This document shows positions 51,746 to 61,358 of a stretch of 64,000 nt of DNA, one piece after another. The position numbers and the translations under genes are program-made. Position 1 is the stretch's first letter, and each line of letters starts with the position of its first letter. The notes beneath the pieces were generated by a model. That model was not told the DNA's origin, ran no database searches, and saw only the letters and a list, made by a program, of their open reading frames with translations. Source of the stretch: Lachnospiraceae bacterium (lineage in GTDB: Bacteria > Bacillota > Clostridia > Lachnospirales > Lachnospiraceae); NCBI GenBank assembly GCA_017634975.1, contig JAGBMJ010000004.1:1-64000 (forward strand), read 5' to 3'.

Positions 51746-52288
51746 ATGAACTTTTATGATCTGAGTGTGACAGCAGCGACAGGTGAAGAGATATCGATGA
51801 AGGATTATGAAGGCAAGGTGGTATTGATCGTCAATACTGCTACGGGGTGTGGTTTTACCAAGCATTACAAGGATATTGAGGAAATGTATGAGAAGTTCCA
51901 TGAGAAAGGTCTGGAAGTGATCGATGTACCGTGTAATCAGTTTGCAGGACAGACACCGGGAACCGATGAGGAGATCCATGAGTTTTGCACATTAAAGTAT
52001 CATACGCAGTTTCCGCAGATGAAGAAATCGGATGTGAACGGAGAAAATGCGATCCCGCTGTTTCAATATCTGAAATCGCAGAAAGGGTTTGAGGGATTCG
52101 GAAAAGGCGCAGCAGCGCTGACGATGAGTGTCGTGGCTTCCAAGAATGATAAAGATTATAAGAATAATCCGGATATCAAATGGAACTTTACCAAGTTTGT
52201 TGTAGACCGGAACGGAGAGGTGGTTGCCAGATTTGAACCGACCGTAAAAATGGAAGAAGTAGCCGGCTTCGTGGAGAAACTTATTTAG
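51746..52288 (+). CDS. Glutathione peroxidase family (Cys type)
   Basis: A 180-residue peroxidase that reduces hydrogen and organic peroxides. The peroxidatic cysteine is Cys35 in NTATGCGFTKHY, where animal enzymes have Sec. Gln69 in CNQFAGQTPG and the Trp in DIKWNFTKFVVD complete the site. Clostridia usually lack glutathione, so thioredoxin or another thiol is the probable reductant. AGGAGGAC is the ribosome site. It is followed by OhrR 43 nt downstream. Confidence 0.95.
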   Translation: MNFYDLSVTAATGEEISMKDYEGKVVLIVNTATGCGFTKHYKDIEEMYEKFHEKGLEVIDVPCNQFAGQTPGTDEEIHEFCTLKYHTQFPQMKKSDVNGENAIPLFQYLKSQKGFEGFGKGAAALTMSVVASKNDKDYKNNPDIKWNFTKFVVDRNGEVVARFEPTVKMEEVAGFVEKLI

Positions 52289-52330
52289 TGCAGACACGGA
52301 CATGACGAGAATATTTGAGGGGAAAGAACA

Positions 52331-52768
52331 ATGGCACAGAAATATGAACAGCTTTTACTGAAAAACCAATTGTGTTTTCCGATGTATGCGTGCGGAAGAA
52401 AGATCGTAGCCGCTTATACACCGTATTTAAAACCACTGGGGCTTACATACACACAGTATGTGGTTTTTATGGTTCTCTGGGAAAACGAGAGCATGAATGT
52501 GGGACAGCTCGGAAGTATCCTGCATCTGGATGCCGGGACACTGACACCGCTGCTGAAGCATCTCGAAAAAGACGGTTATATCACCAGAGCACGTTCCAAG
52601 GAAGATGAGCGTGTGACGATCATAAGTATAACCAAAAAAGGAGAGGCGTTAAAAGAAAAATGCAAAGATATCCCGGCAAAAATGGCAGAGAATGGATCGG
52701 TACTTTCGGAGAAAGATGCTAAAGAACTCTATCGACTGTTGTATAAGTTCCTGGAGGGATCGAAATGA
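52331..52768 (+). CDS. OhrR-like MarR regulator
   Basis: A 145-residue winged-helix repressor of the OhrR branch. The reactive Cys15 lies in LLKNQLCFPMYACGRK, as in Bacillus OhrR; a second Cys at 21 could form a disulfide. YTPYLKPLGLTYTQYVVFMV and HLDAGTLTPLLKHLEKDGY are the typical blocks. Oxidation of Cys15 by organic peroxide should release it from DNA. It sits between a peroxidase and a ZIP transporter and has no ohrA next to it. Confidence 0.93.
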   Translation: MAQKYEQLLLKNQLCFPMYACGRKIVAAYTPYLKPLGLTYTQYVVFMVLWENESMNVGQLGSILHLDAGTLTPLLKHLEKDGYITRARSKEDERVTIISITKKGEALKEKCKDIPAKMAENGSVLSEKDAKELYRLLYKFLEGSK

Positions 52769-53544
52769 AAAGTGTTGTCCTGGGATTATTGATACCGTTT
52801 TTGGGAACCGCAGGGGGAGCCGCCTGTGTATTCTTTCTGAAAAAAGAACTGAAGGCAAATGTACAGAAGGCACTCAGCGGATTTGCTGCAGGAGTGATGG
52901 TAGCAGCCTCGATCTGGAGTCTGATCGTACCGGCGATGGAACAGTCGGAACCTATGGGAAAGCTGTCCTTTGTTCCGGCGGTGATCGGTTTCTGGCTGGG
53001 AATATTGTTCCTGCTTTTGCTGGATAACGTGATCCCCCATCTTCATATTCATGCTGAGAAAGCCGAAGGTCCGGGATCGAAGCTGCGCAGAACGACCATG
53101 ATGGTACTGGCGGTAACACTGCATAATATCCCGGAGGGAATGGCGGTAGGTGTGGTTTATGCCGGCATGCTTGCGGGAAATGTCAATATTACCGCAGGTG
53201 GGGCTATGGCACTGGCTCTTGGTATCGCGATCCAGAACTTTCCGGAAGGTGCGATCGTATCGATGCCGCTGCGGGCCGAAGGCTCGAGCAAAGGCAAAGC
53301 CTTCTTAAACGGTGTATTGTCCGGCGCGGTAGAGCCAATCGGAGCGCTGCTTACCATTGTAGCCGCGGGCTTTATCGTACCGGCGATGCCATACCTGTTA
53401 AGTTTTGCGGCAGGGGCGATGATGTACGTGGTTGTGGAGGAACTGGTTCCCGAAATGGCGGAAGGCGAGCATTCCAACATCGGTGTGCTGATGTTTTCGG
53501 TCGGATTCACTCTGATGATGGCACTGGATGTAGCTCTTGGGTGA
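52765..53544 (+). CDS. ZIP-family metal transporter
   Basis: A 259-residue importer with about eight helices. The binuclear metal sites are HNIPEGMAVG and QNFPEGAIVS. A short His motif HLHIHAE in the cytosolic loop may bind metal. The substrate is probably Zn, Mn or Fe. Its ATG overlaps the ohrR stop, so metal uptake is coupled to the peroxide response, which would suit Mn or Zn supply under stress (inference). Confidence 0.93.
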   Translation: MKSVVLGLLIPFLGTAGGAACVFFLKKELKANVQKALSGFAAGVMVAASIWSLIVPAMEQSEPMGKLSFVPAVIGFWLGILFLLLLDNVIPHLHIHAEKAEGPGSKLRRTTMMVLAVTLHNIPEGMAVGVVYAGMLAGNVNITAGGAMALALGIAIQNFPEGAIVSMPLRAEGSSKGKAFLNGVLSGAVEPIGALLTIVAAGFIVPAMPYLLSFAAGAMMYVVVEELVPEMAEGEHSNIGVLMFSVGFTLMMALDVALG

Positions 53545-53571
53545 GCAGGAATGGCCGGGACAGGATTTTCT

Positions 53572-54468
53572 TCATACCAGTTTACGGAGAATATCAATAT
53601 ACTTTTCGGTGAGCGGTGAGGGCGGGATATTTCCTGGGAGGATATATCCGATCTCCATCCGATCATCCACTTTTAAAGGCTTGGCAACAATGCTCGGACC
53701 ATTGAGTTCTTCACTGATCACACCGCTGCAGATGGTATAGCCGTTTAACCCGATCAGCATATTGAACAGGCTGGCCCGGTCACAGACGATGATTTCCTTG
53801 TCGCAGTCTACGGTGCTGAGGATCTCTTCGGAATAGTAAAAGGAGTTGTGGCTTCCCTGTTCATAGGACAGTCTGGGATAGGGTTTCAGATCGTTGAGTG
53901 TCAGAGACCTTTTCTTTGCCAAAGGGGAATTTTTCCCGATAAAAACATGCGGCTTCGCGGTAAACAGTTTCGTAAAAGTGAGATTGTTATCGCGGAGCGT
54001 TTTTTTAATAATGGTTTCGTTAAAATCGTTCAGATACAGGATCCCGATCTCGCTGCGCAGATGAGCAACATCGTCTATGATGTCATAGGTCTGCGTTTCA
54101 CGCATATGGAATTCATATTTATCACCACCATATTCTTTGAGCAATTCCACAAATGCTTCTACGGCAAAGGAGTAATGCTGGGCAGAAACACAGAAGCGCT
54201 GTTTGCCTTTTCCTTTTCCGGTATAGCGTTCCTCGATCATGCCGGCCTGTTCCAGAACCTGTCTGGCATAGCCGAGAAATTCATCCCCCTCCGGCGTGAG
54301 CTGTACACCTTTGTTTCCGCGAAGAAAGATGGCGATCCCGTATTCTTTTTCGAGATCGTGTATGGAAGCGGTCAGGGAAGGCTGCGCGATAAACAGTTTT
54401 TTGGCAGCTTCCGTGATGTTTCCGGTGTCGGCTACGGTGACGATATACTGCAGTTGTTTCAGAGTCAT
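53572..54468 (-). CDS. LysR regulator divergent from metE
   Basis: A 298-residue LysR-type regulator: helix-turn-helix GNITEAAKKLFIAQPSLTAS, and a cofactor-binding domain (GILYLNDFNETIIKK, LSYEQGSHNSFYYSEEIL). It resembles the MetR/CmbR/MtaR group that controls methionine and cysteine genes in Firmicutes. The gene is divergent from metE with T-N11-A type dyads between them. It probably activates metE-metF when methionine or homocysteine status demands. Confidence 0.9.
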   Translation of the reverse strand: MTLKQLQYIVTVADTGNITEAAKKLFIAQPSLTASIHDLEKEYGIAIFLRGNKGVQLTPEGDEFLGYARQVLEQAGMIEERYTGKGKGKQRFCVSAQHYSFAVEAFVELLKEYGGDKYEFHMRETQTYDIIDDVAHLRSEIGILYLNDFNETIIKKTLRDNNLTFTKLFTAKPHVFIGKNSPLAKKRSLTLNDLKPYPRLSYEQGSHNSFYYSEEILSTVDCDKEIIVCDRASLFNMLIGLNGYTICSGVISEELNGPSIVAKPLKVDDRMEIGYILPGNIPPSPLTEKYIDILRKLV

Positions 54469-54511
54469 AAGTAATCTCCATGTAATAGAAATTTATAGTA
54501 GTATACCATAA

Positions 54512-54573
54512 TCCATAGATAAAATCTATGGACAATAAACGCTTTTATATATTTTACCTATTATGACAATAGG
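54512..54573. promoter_or_regulatory. LysR-type dyads in metE control region
   Basis: Site 1: TCCATAGAT-AAA-ATCTATGGA, a 9-bp perfect inverted repeat (54512-54532). Site 2: CCTATT-ATGAC-AATAGG (54557-54573). Both contain the T-N11-A layout of LysR sites. The two centres are 43 bp apart, about four helix turns. Confidence 0.75.
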
Positions 54574-54620
54574 CTTATACTCGACTCCGAAGTAAACCAA
54601 AAAGCAGGGAGGAAGGAACC

Positions 54621-56891
54621 ATGTTGACATCAGTAGTCGGATATCCGAGGATCGGAGCCGAGAGAGAATTGAAATTTGCCTCGGAGAAATATTTTAAGGG
54701 TGAGATCGGCGAGAAGGAGCTGCTATCTGTTGCAAAGGATCTACGCGCGGAACACATCTGCAGCCAGAAAAATGCAGGTATCGATTTTATCACATCAAAT
54801 GATTTTTCGTTCTATGACGGTCTTTTGGATACGGCAGTGCTGTGCGGGATCGTGCCGGGAAGATATAAGGAACTGGGATTGTCGGAGCAGGACACCTATT
54901 TTGCGATGGCCAGAGGGTATCAGGGAGAAAAAGGTGATGTAAAGGCTCTGGCGATGAAAAAGTGGTTTAATACCAACTATCATTATATCGTTCCGGAAGT
55001 AGAAGATGATACAGTGCTTCGACTTGCCGGAACAAAGATCTTTGATGAGTATCAGGAAGCAAAGGAAAACAATATTGAGACAAAGCCGGTGATCGTCGGA
55101 GCTTACACATTACTGTCACTTTGCCGCTATACCGGATCAAAGAGACGTGAAGATTATCTGGATGCCGCGATCGAAGCATATAAGGCAATTCTGGCCGGAC
55201 TGGAAACGCTTGGCGCAAAGTGGATCCAGTTTGACGAGCCGGCGCTGGTGCGGGATCTGGATGATACGGATCAGGTGTTTTTGCAAAAACTCTATCAGGG
55301 GATCCTGACAGGCAAGGGAAATGTTAGAGTGCTGCTGCAGACCTATTTCGGTGATGTACGCGATGTTTATGATACGATCACAAAACTGGATGTGGACGGG
55401 ATCGGCCTGGATTTCATTGAAGGAAAACAGACGGAGGTTCTGATTGAAAAAAACGGTTTTCCGAAGGATAAGCTGCTGTTTGCCGGACTGGTCAACGGAA
55501 AGAATATCTGGAAAAATCATTATGAGAAAACGCTGGATGTGCTGGAAAAACTGAAAGCACAGGGAATCGATACGGTGCTCTCTACATCATGCTCTCTTCT
55601 GCATGTTCCTTATACACTGGAGGCGGAAACAAAACTGGCAGAGGAATATAAGAAACACTTTGCCTATGCAAAGGAAAAACTGACGGAGCTTCGGACGATT
55701 GCAAACATCGCAGCAAGCGGGGATCGGGATGCATTCGAGGCCTATCGCGAGAATAAGGAATTATTCGAAAAGGGAAGAGACTGTGAAGATAAGGACGTAC
55801 AGAAACGTCTTAAAGCGATCCGAGAGGAAGATTATACCAGACTGCCGGAAAGAACAGAACGGGAGCAGATCCAGAAGGAAGCGCTGAAGTTACCGAAGTT
55901 CCCGACCACAACCATCGGATCTTTTCCGCAGACAAAGGATGTAAAGAAGAATCGATCCTCATTCCGTAAGGGTGAGATCAGTGAGACGGAGTACAAAGCG
56001 TTTAACCGCGAAAAGATCAAAAGAGCGATCGAGTGGCAGGAAAGCATTGGGATCGACGTGCTGGTGCACGGCGAATATGAGCGTAATGATATGGTGGAAT
56101 ATTTCGGGGAATCGCTTTCCGGGTATCTTTTTACCGAAAAGGCATGGGTACAGTCCTACGGAACGCGCTGTGTGAAGCCGCCTGTCATCTGGGGGGATGT
56201 GAGCCGGAAGAAACCGATCACCGTGGAGTGGTCTGCATATGCACAGTCTCTTTCCGATAAGCCGGTCAAAGGCATGCTGACCGGACCGGTAACGATCCTC
56301 AACTGGTCTTTCCCCAGAGAGGATATCAGCATCCGGGAATCCATGACACAGATTGCACTGGCCATCCGTGATGAAGTGCTGGATCTGGAGAAAAACGGCA
56401 TCCGTATCATTCAGATCGATGAAGCGGCGCTTCGTGAGAAACTGCCGCTGCGCAGATCGGACTGGTACAGTGAGTATCTGGATTTTGCGATCCCGGCATT
56501 CCGACTGGTACACAGCGGTGTAAAGGCAGAAACACAGATCCATACCCATATGTGTTACAGTGAGTTTACGGATATCATTCCTGCGATCGATAACATGGAC
56601 GCAGACGTGATCACGTTTGAAGCCTCCAGATCGGATCTGCTCATTCTGGATGCACTCAAAAAATGCAACTTTGAGACAGAGGCCGGACCGGGAGTCTATG
56701 ACATCCATTCTCCGCGTGTACCGTCGGTAGAAGAGATCGTTACGGCTCTGCGAAAGATGAGAGATAAAGTGGCGGATGAGAAACTGTGGGTCAATCCGGA
56801 CTGTGGACTGAAGACCAGAGGTGAGGAAGAGACCCGGGCAAGTCTGATCAATCTGGTCCATGCAGCGGAACAGATCCGGAAAGAGGCGTAA
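54621..56891 (+). CDS. metE: Cobalamin-independent methionine synthase
   Basis: Transfers a methyl group from polyglutamyl 5-methyltetrahydrofolate to homocysteine. The 756-residue protein is full-length with two related halves. The N-terminal half begins [20 protein letters not shown]. In the catalytic half, [30 protein letters not shown] and the Zn ligands in THMCYSEF and NPDCGLKTR are present. GGAGGAAGG is the ribosome site. metF follows after 4 nt. Confidence 0.97.
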   Translation: MLTSVVGYPRIGAERELKFASEKYFKGEIGEKELLSVAKDLRAEHICSQKNAGIDFITSNDFSFYDGLLDTAVLCGIVPGRYKELGLSEQDTYFAMARGYQGEKGDVKALAMKKWFNTNYHYIVPEVEDDTVLRLAGTKIFDEYQEAKENNIETKPVIVGAYTLLSLCRYTGSKRREDYLDAAIEAYKAILAGLETLGAKWIQFDEPALVRDLDDTDQVFLQKLYQGILTGKGNVRVLLQTYFGDVRDVYDTITKLDVDGIGLDFIEGKQTEVLIEKNGFPKDKLLFAGLVNGKNIWKNHYEKTLDVLEKLKAQGIDTVLSTSCSLLHVPYTLEAETKLAEEYKKHFAYAKEKLTELRTIANIAASGDRDAFEAYRENKELFEKGRDCEDKDVQKRLKAIREEDYTRLPERTEREQIQKEALKLPKFPTTTIGSFPQTKDVKKNRSSFRKGEISETEYKAFNREKIKRAIEWQESIGIDVLVHGEYERNDMVEYFGESLSGYLFTEKAWVQSYGTRCVKPPVIWGDVSRKKPITVEWSAYAQSLSDKPVKGMLTGPVTILNWSFPREDISIRESMTQIALAIRDEVLDLEKNGIRIIQIDEAALREKLPLRRSDWYSEYLDFAIPAFRLVHSGVKAETQIHTHMCYSEFTDIIPAIDNMDADVITFEASRSDLLILDALKKCNFETEAGPGVYDIHSPRVPSVEEIVTALRKMRDKVADEKLWVNPDCGLKTRGEEETRASLINLVHAAEQIRKEA

Positions 56892-56895
56892 GAAG

Positions 56896-57756
56896 ATGAA
56901 GGTATCGGATATCTACAGGAATGGCGGGAGATCTCTGTCGTTTGAGATCTTCCCGCCGAAAAAAGATGCGGATCTGCACAATATCGATGATACACTGGAT
57001 GTGCTGTGCGAACTGAAGCCGGATTTTATCAGTGTAACCTTTGGTGCAGGCGGAAGCTGCAACTGCAACAAAACGATCGAACTGGCGCATAAGATCAAAG
57101 AAAAATATCATGTGGAACCGGTAGTGCATCTTACCTGCCTGCATTACAGCAAAGGAGAGATCGATGCATTTGCCAAAGTGCTGCAGGAAGCGGGGATTGA
57201 GAATATCCTGGCGCTCCGCGGAGACGTGCGGGAGGATGTACCAAAGAAAGAGGATTTTGCCTATGCATCCGATCTGGTATCGTATCTGAAGAGTAAATAT
57301 GATTTCTGCGTTCTGGGGGCGTGTTATCCGGAACGGCATCCGGAGTCATGCAATATGGTGGATGAGATCAAACATCTGAAAACAAAGGTGAATGCAGGAA
57401 CGGACGTATTGCTGTCACAATTGTTTTTTGATAACAATGTCTTCTATGATTTTAAGGAACGCTGCAGGATCGCGGATATCAATGTGCCGGTGATCCCGGG
57501 GATCATGCCGGTGGTCAAGGCAGCGCAGATCAAGCGGATGGTATCTATGTGTAATGCCTCATTTCCGTTGCGTTTTCAAAAGATCGTAGACCGTTACGAG
57601 GATAACAAAGAAGCACTCTTCGATGCGGGAATGGCATACGCATTGAGCCAGATCATCGATCAGCTGGTGAGTGATACGGACGGGATCCATCTGTACACGA
57701 TGAACAATCCGTGCATAGCAAGACGCATCTGTGAAGGCATTAAGAATATCGTGTGA
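56896..57756 (+). CDS. metF: 5,10-methylenetetrahydrofolate reductase
   Basis: Flavoenzyme making 5-methyltetrahydrofolate, the methyl donor for MetE. 286 residues. SLSFEIFPPKKDADLHNI, SVTFGAGGSCNCNKTIELA and ILALRGDVREDVPK are the family blocks. Start 56896 follows AAGAGG and lies 4 nt after metE; longer frames overlap metE. The pair completes the last steps of methionine synthesis. Confidence 0.96.
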   Translation: MKVSDIYRNGGRSLSFEIFPPKKDADLHNIDDTLDVLCELKPDFISVTFGAGGSCNCNKTIELAHKIKEKYHVEPVVHLTCLHYSKGEIDAFAKVLQEAGIENILALRGDVREDVPKKEDFAYASDLVSYLKSKYDFCVLGACYPERHPESCNMVDEIKHLKTKVNAGTDVLLSQLFFDNNVFYDFKERCRIADINVPVIPGIMPVVKAAQIKRMVSMCNASFPLRFQKIVDRYEDNKEALFDAGMAYALSQIIDQLVSDTDGIHLYTMNNPCIARRICEGIKNIV

Positions 57757-57762
57757 CAAATC

Positions 57763-57805
57763 ACAGTGACGGTTCTCTGACTCATTTTGAGCAGGAGAAC
57801 CGTCA
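57763..57805 (+). repeat. GACGGTTCT-family repeat acting as terminator
   Basis: AGTGACGGTTCTC (57763-57775) / GAGAACCGTCACT (57793-57805), 13 bp perfect, then TTGG. The flank GGCTCATTTG echoes the GGTGAGCC flank of the 18988 copy. It separates metF from the convergent LysR gene. Confidence 0.75.
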
Positions 57806-57812
57806 CTTTGGC

Positions 57813-58694
57813 TCATTTGGTGAAGAAAGAAGAGAGAGCTTTCATAAATAGTTTGGCTTCACTGCTTAGAATGTTCTTTTTGTTGGAAATAAGGTAAAGA
57901 TTTTTAACCAAAAGGTCTTCCTGAAAAGGGAGGATCTTTATTTTTTCAGATCGGATCTTTTTGGCAAGGTACATCAGGCTGATACCCAAGGCATAATTGT
58001 CTTCGGCCATCTGATGGATGAGATGAACGTCGGAAGTTTCCAGGATGACATTTGGGGATTGCCTGGGATCTTTGAAATTGTAGATCTGATGAAGACTGGT
58101 ATAGGACATGGAATCCTTGATCACTATGGATTCGCCTGCGATCTTTGAAAACGGGACGGTGTCGTATTGCGCAAGGGGATGTTGTTTATTTACAACAAGA
58201 CAAAAAGGCTCTGTACACAGGTGTGTGTAATTGATCGTATGCGGCTTGAAGGGACCGGGGACGATGGCAAGCTCCACTTCATTACTCTCGACCTGCTGAA
58301 TGATATATTCGTCCGGGTATTCTTTTATGTTTATGCGGATCTCCGGATATTGTGTATGAAAATCCTGAAAGAATGATGCCGGGATCAGCTGCGGTACATC
58401 ATAGGAACAATAGACCGGGAGTGTTTTGATCGTCATGTTTTCCAGAAAGAGTTTTTCCGTGATAACATCATATTCATCGATGATATGCTGGGCATGGATT
58501 GCAAGACGTGCCGCATCTTCCGTGGGCTGTATGCGGTTTTTCTTATGGACAAAAAGTGAGACTCCCAGTTCATCTTCCAGAGAGGAGATCGTTTTGCTGA
58601 TCCCCTGCGGGGAAATATACAGATTTTTTGCTGCAAGCGTAATGCTGCGCTGTGCATACACTTCCAGAAAATATTTCAGTTGTCTTTGGTTCAT
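57813..58694 (-). CDS. LysR regulator divergent from amine-oxidation cluster
   Basis: A 293-residue LysR-type regulator: RSITLAAKNLYISPQGISKT is the helix-turn-helix; the rest is the ligand domain (CSYDVPQLIPASFFQDFHTQ, VELAIVPGPFKPHTI). AAAAGGGGGAC is the ribosome site. It is divergent from ridA and the oxidoreductase genes and is the likely activator of that cluster. Confidence 0.92.
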   Translation of the reverse strand: MNQRQLKYFLEVYAQRSITLAAKNLYISPQGISKTISSLEDELGVSLFVHKKNRIQPTEDAARLAIHAQHIIDEYDVITEKLFLENMTIKTLPVYCSYDVPQLIPASFFQDFHTQYPEIRINIKEYPDEYIIQQVESNEVELAIVPGPFKPHTINYTHLCTEPFCLVVNKQHPLAQYDTVPFSKIAGESIVIKDSMSYTSLHQIYNFKDPRQSPNVILETSDVHLIHQMAEDNYALGISLMYLAKKIRSEKIKILPFQEDLLVKNLYLISNKKNILSSEAKLFMKALSSFFTK

Positions 58695-58743
58695 GAGAAG
58701 TCCCCCTTTTCATTAATTATCTGAGTCCGTCTCAGCAGAAAAA

Positions 58744-58770
58744 AAGGTGCACGAATGAATCGTACACCTT
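58744..58770 (-). terminator. Terminator-like hairpin in lysR leader
   Basis: On the minus strand AAGGTGTACGA / TCGTGCACCTT (58770-58744, one G-T pair) is followed by a T-run. It lies about 50 nt upstream of the lysR start and would terminate transcripts before the gene unless bypassed. Confidence 0.6.
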
Positions 58771-58961
58771 TGTCTGTTCGGATCAATCATACAATGTAAA
58801 AACAGAATTGTCAAATAAGAAAAAGAAAGGTATCCGTGAAATCATCAACTAATTGGTTGAGGTGATAAATCCTTTTTGTGCTGTTCAAAAGAAATGGAGA
58901 GTGATATAACGGGAACATCAAAAGTAATCAAAAAAAACAGAGCAGAAAGCCGGAGAACAAG

Positions 58962-58996
58962 GGCGTTCACATGAGATATGTGAGCGCCTTTTCTTT
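58962..58996 (+). terminator. Terminator-like hairpin in ridA leader
   Basis: GGCGTTCACAT (58962-58972) / ATGTGAGCGCC (58978-58988), one G-T pair, followed by TTTTCTTTT. It lies about 33 nt before the ridA start. The 334-nt gap (58695-59028) otherwise holds AT-rich sequence with the dyad CAACTAATTGGTTG (58847-58860) and no gene. Confidence 0.7.
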
Positions 58997-59028
58997 TATG
59001 AAAAACGAGAAAAAAGGAGGGATACATT

Positions 59029-59424
59029 ATGAAACTGGAGAGAACCAATTACAGTTCAGGAGCACCGTTAGAGGAAAAGGTCGGTTATTCGAGGATGGTT
59101 AAGATCGGACCATATATCAAGATCGGAGGAACCACTTCCGTACAGCCGGACGGAAGCGTATATGGAAAGGATGCATATGAACAAACCAAATACGTTTTAG
59201 CAAAACAGATTAAACTGTTGGAACAGGCAGGAGCCAAACAGGAAGATGTCTTTTCGGTATTTATATATACTACGGACATTTCCCAGGGAGCAAAGATCTG
59301 TGAAGCCTATTCGGAATTTTTCCTTGATGTGAAACCGCTCAATACGATGGTAGAGATCGCAAGGCTGAACAGGCCTACACAGTTTGTAGAGATCGTGATG
59401 GAAGCGATGCTTTCGGAAATTTGA
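59029..59424 (+). CDS. RidA-family enamine/imine deaminase
   Basis: A 131-residue trimeric protein of the Rid family that hydrolyses reactive enamine or imine products. Features: GGTTSVQPDGSVYGKDAYEQ and the C-terminal NRPTQFVEIVMEAML. The Arg that grips the substrate carboxylate in RidA is probably replaced or shifted here (IARLNRPTQFVEI). AAAAAGGAGG is the ribosome site. At the head of an FAD-oxidase cluster it would clear imines formed by amine oxidation. Confidence 0.9.
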   Translation: MKLERTNYSSGAPLEEKVGYSRMVKIGPYIKIGGTTSVQPDGSVYGKDAYEQTKYVLAKQIKLLEQAGAKQEDVFSVFIYTTDISQGAKICEAYSEFFLDVKPLNTMVEIARLNRPTQFVEIVMEAMLSEI

Positions 59425-59443
59425 GAAAGCCGGAGGTATAGAG

Positions 59444-59776
59444 ATGGAAAGAATAGAAGAACATCCGATTTTGGGCACTAAGGAAAAAGGGAAAGAAGTA
59501 AGCTTTACTTTTGACGGAAAGCAGCTGAAAGGATTTGAAGATGAACCGATTGCCATTGCTTTAAAGGCAAACGGAGTGATGATCCACAGATATACAAAAA
59601 AGGAACATAAGCCGAGAGGGATTTTTTGTGCGATTGGTCGTTGTACGGATTGCGTGATGGTAGTAGACGGTAAGCCGAATGTAAGAACCTGTGTGACACC
59701 GCTAAAAGAAGGTATGGATATTCGAACGCAGGATGGCGTGGAAGCGGCAATGATAAAGGAAGGTGAAGGAGCATGA
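59444..59776 (+). CDS. 2Fe-2S subunit (HcnA / sarcosine oxidase-alpha N-terminal type)
   Basis: A 110-residue ferredoxin-like protein of the Fer2_4 type. The cluster ligands are C-x4-C-x2-C-x11-C in GIFCAIGRCTDCVMV ... RTCVTP. It overlaps the next gene by 4 nt. In related dehydrogenases this unit is a separate subunit or the N-terminus of the alpha chain and passes electrons between flavins. Confidence 0.9.
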   Translation: MERIEEHPILGTKEKGKEVSFTFDGKQLKGFEDEPIAIALKANGVMIHRYTKKEHKPRGIFCAIGRCTDCVMVVDGKPNVRTCVTPLKEGMDIRTQDGVEAAMIKEGEGA

Positions 59777-61356
59777 AAAGATATGAAGTGATCATCGTCG
59801 GAGCAGGACCTTCCGGATTGTCCGCAGCGATCGAAGCAGCAAAGAAAGGCTTGAAGGTCATCGTATTTGACGAAAACGAAAAACCGGGCGGGCAGTTGTT
59901 CAAGCAGATCCATAAGTTTTTCGGATCGAAAGAGCATCACGCAAAGATCCGTGGATTCAAGATTGGCGAGGAACTGCTGCAGGAAGCCGATGAATTGGGA
60001 GTAGAGGTTATCCTGAATGCAACGGTCATAGGGCTTTATCCGGATAAGGAAGTCAATGTAAGGATCGGAGATCAGATCCGGCATTACAAAGGGGATACCG
60101 TGATCATTGCAACCGGTGCTTCTGAAAATATGGTGACTTTCCCCGGATGGACATTACCCGGTGTGATCGGGGCCGGGGCGGCACAGACTATGATGAACCT
60201 GCACGGGATACAGCCCGGTAAAAAGATCCTGATGCTGGGATCCGGAAATGTAGGACTGGTGGTTTCCTTCCAGCTGCTGCAGGCAGGATGTGAAGTGGTA
60301 GCAATCGTAGATGCGCTTCCCAGAGTCGGTGGTTATGGCGTACACGCTTCCAAGGTGGCAAGATGCGGCGTACCGTTTTATCTCTCGCATACGATCAAGG
60401 AAGTGCAGGGCAGGGATAAAGTGACAGGTGTTACGATCCACCAGATCGATGAACGTTTCATGCCGATCGCGGGAACCGAAAAGCATTTTGAAGCAGATAC
60501 TGTTTGTATGGCAGTCGGATTTTCACCGATGTCGCAGCTTTTGAAGATGGCCGGATGTGCAATGGAAGATAATCCGAAGCGCGGCGGGCAGGTACCTTTG
60601 GTAAATGAATACGGAGAAACCTCAGTATCCGGTATCTATGCAGCCGGTGATGTCTCCGGGATTGAGGAAGCTTCTTCCGCAATGATCGAAGGAAAGATGG
60701 CAGGTGTCTGTGTCGCAGAATATCTTGGTTATATAGATGAAGCAGAGCGGGATGCGGAATTGAAGACCTTTGAAAAAGATCTGGACAGCCTGCGTCAGGG
60801 CATGTTTGCACCAAAGAACCGCGGTAAGAAGATCGAGAAAACGGATGAAGGAATTGATATCTCGACCAACCTGCTGGAAAAGGGATATGTGGCGGATGAC
60901 GAGATCGAACGCTTCCCGGGCGTAACACATAAGAGGGGTGTTCATCCGGTGATCGAATGTACACAGAACATTCCGTGTAACCCCTGCCAGGATGCGTGTC
61001 CGAAGAAATGTATCTCCACCGGTGACAATATTACATACCTTCCGTTTGTTAAGGACGATGTGGAATGTATCAACTGCGGTATGTGTGTTGCAAGCTGTTC
61101 CGGTCAGGCAATCTTTCTGGTGGATGAGGATTGCGGAGACGGTACTGCAACGGTGACACTGCCGTACGAGTTCCTTCCGCTTCCGCAGGAAGGAGACAAG
61201 GGATACGGACTTTCCAGAAAAGGTGAAAAGATCTGTGAAGCAACCGTGGTTTCCGTAAAGAGTGTAAAGGCATTTGATCATACCAATCTGTTGACGATGA
61301 GAGTGCCGAAAGAGTACGCGATGAAGGCAAGATTCTTTAAAAAGGCGGAGGTGTGA
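59773..61356 (+). CDS. FAD/NAD oxidoreductase with two 4Fe-4S clusters
   Basis: A 527-residue alpha-type subunit. The FAD motif is VIIVGAGPSGLSAAIEAAKK and the NAD motif KILMLGSGNVGLVVSFQLL; IYAAGDVSGIEEASSAMIEG closes the flavin domain. From residue about 390 there is a ferredoxin-like tail with C-x5-C-x2-C-x3-C-P and CINCGMCVASC for two 4Fe-4S clusters. HcnB and OoxA proteins usually carry a 2Fe-2S BFD tail instead; here BFD is a separate gene. It probably takes electrons from the DAO subunit to NAD or ferredoxin. Confidence 0.9.
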   Translation: MKRYEVIIVGAGPSGLSAAIEAAKKGLKVIVFDENEKPGGQLFKQIHKFFGSKEHHAKIRGFKIGEELLQEADELGVEVILNATVIGLYPDKEVNVRIGDQIRHYKGDTVIIATGASENMVTFPGWTLPGVIGAGAAQTMMNLHGIQPGKKILMLGSGNVGLVVSFQLLQAGCEVVAIVDALPRVGGYGVHASKVARCGVPFYLSHTIKEVQGRDKVTGVTIHQIDERFMPIAGTEKHFEADTVCMAVGFSPMSQLLKMAGCAMEDNPKRGGQVPLVNEYGETSVSGIYAAGDVSGIEEASSAMIEGKMAGVCVAEYLGYIDEAERDAELKTFEKDLDSLRQGMFAPKNRGKKIEKTDEGIDISTNLLEKGYVADDEIERFPGVTHKRGVHPVIECTQNIPCNPCQDACPKKCISTGDNITYLPFVKDDVECINCGMCVASCSGQAIFLVDEDCGDGTATVTLPYEFLPLPQEGDKGYGLSRKGEKICEATVVSVKSVKAFDHTNLLTMRVPKEYAMKARFFKKAEV

Positions 61357-61358
61357 TG

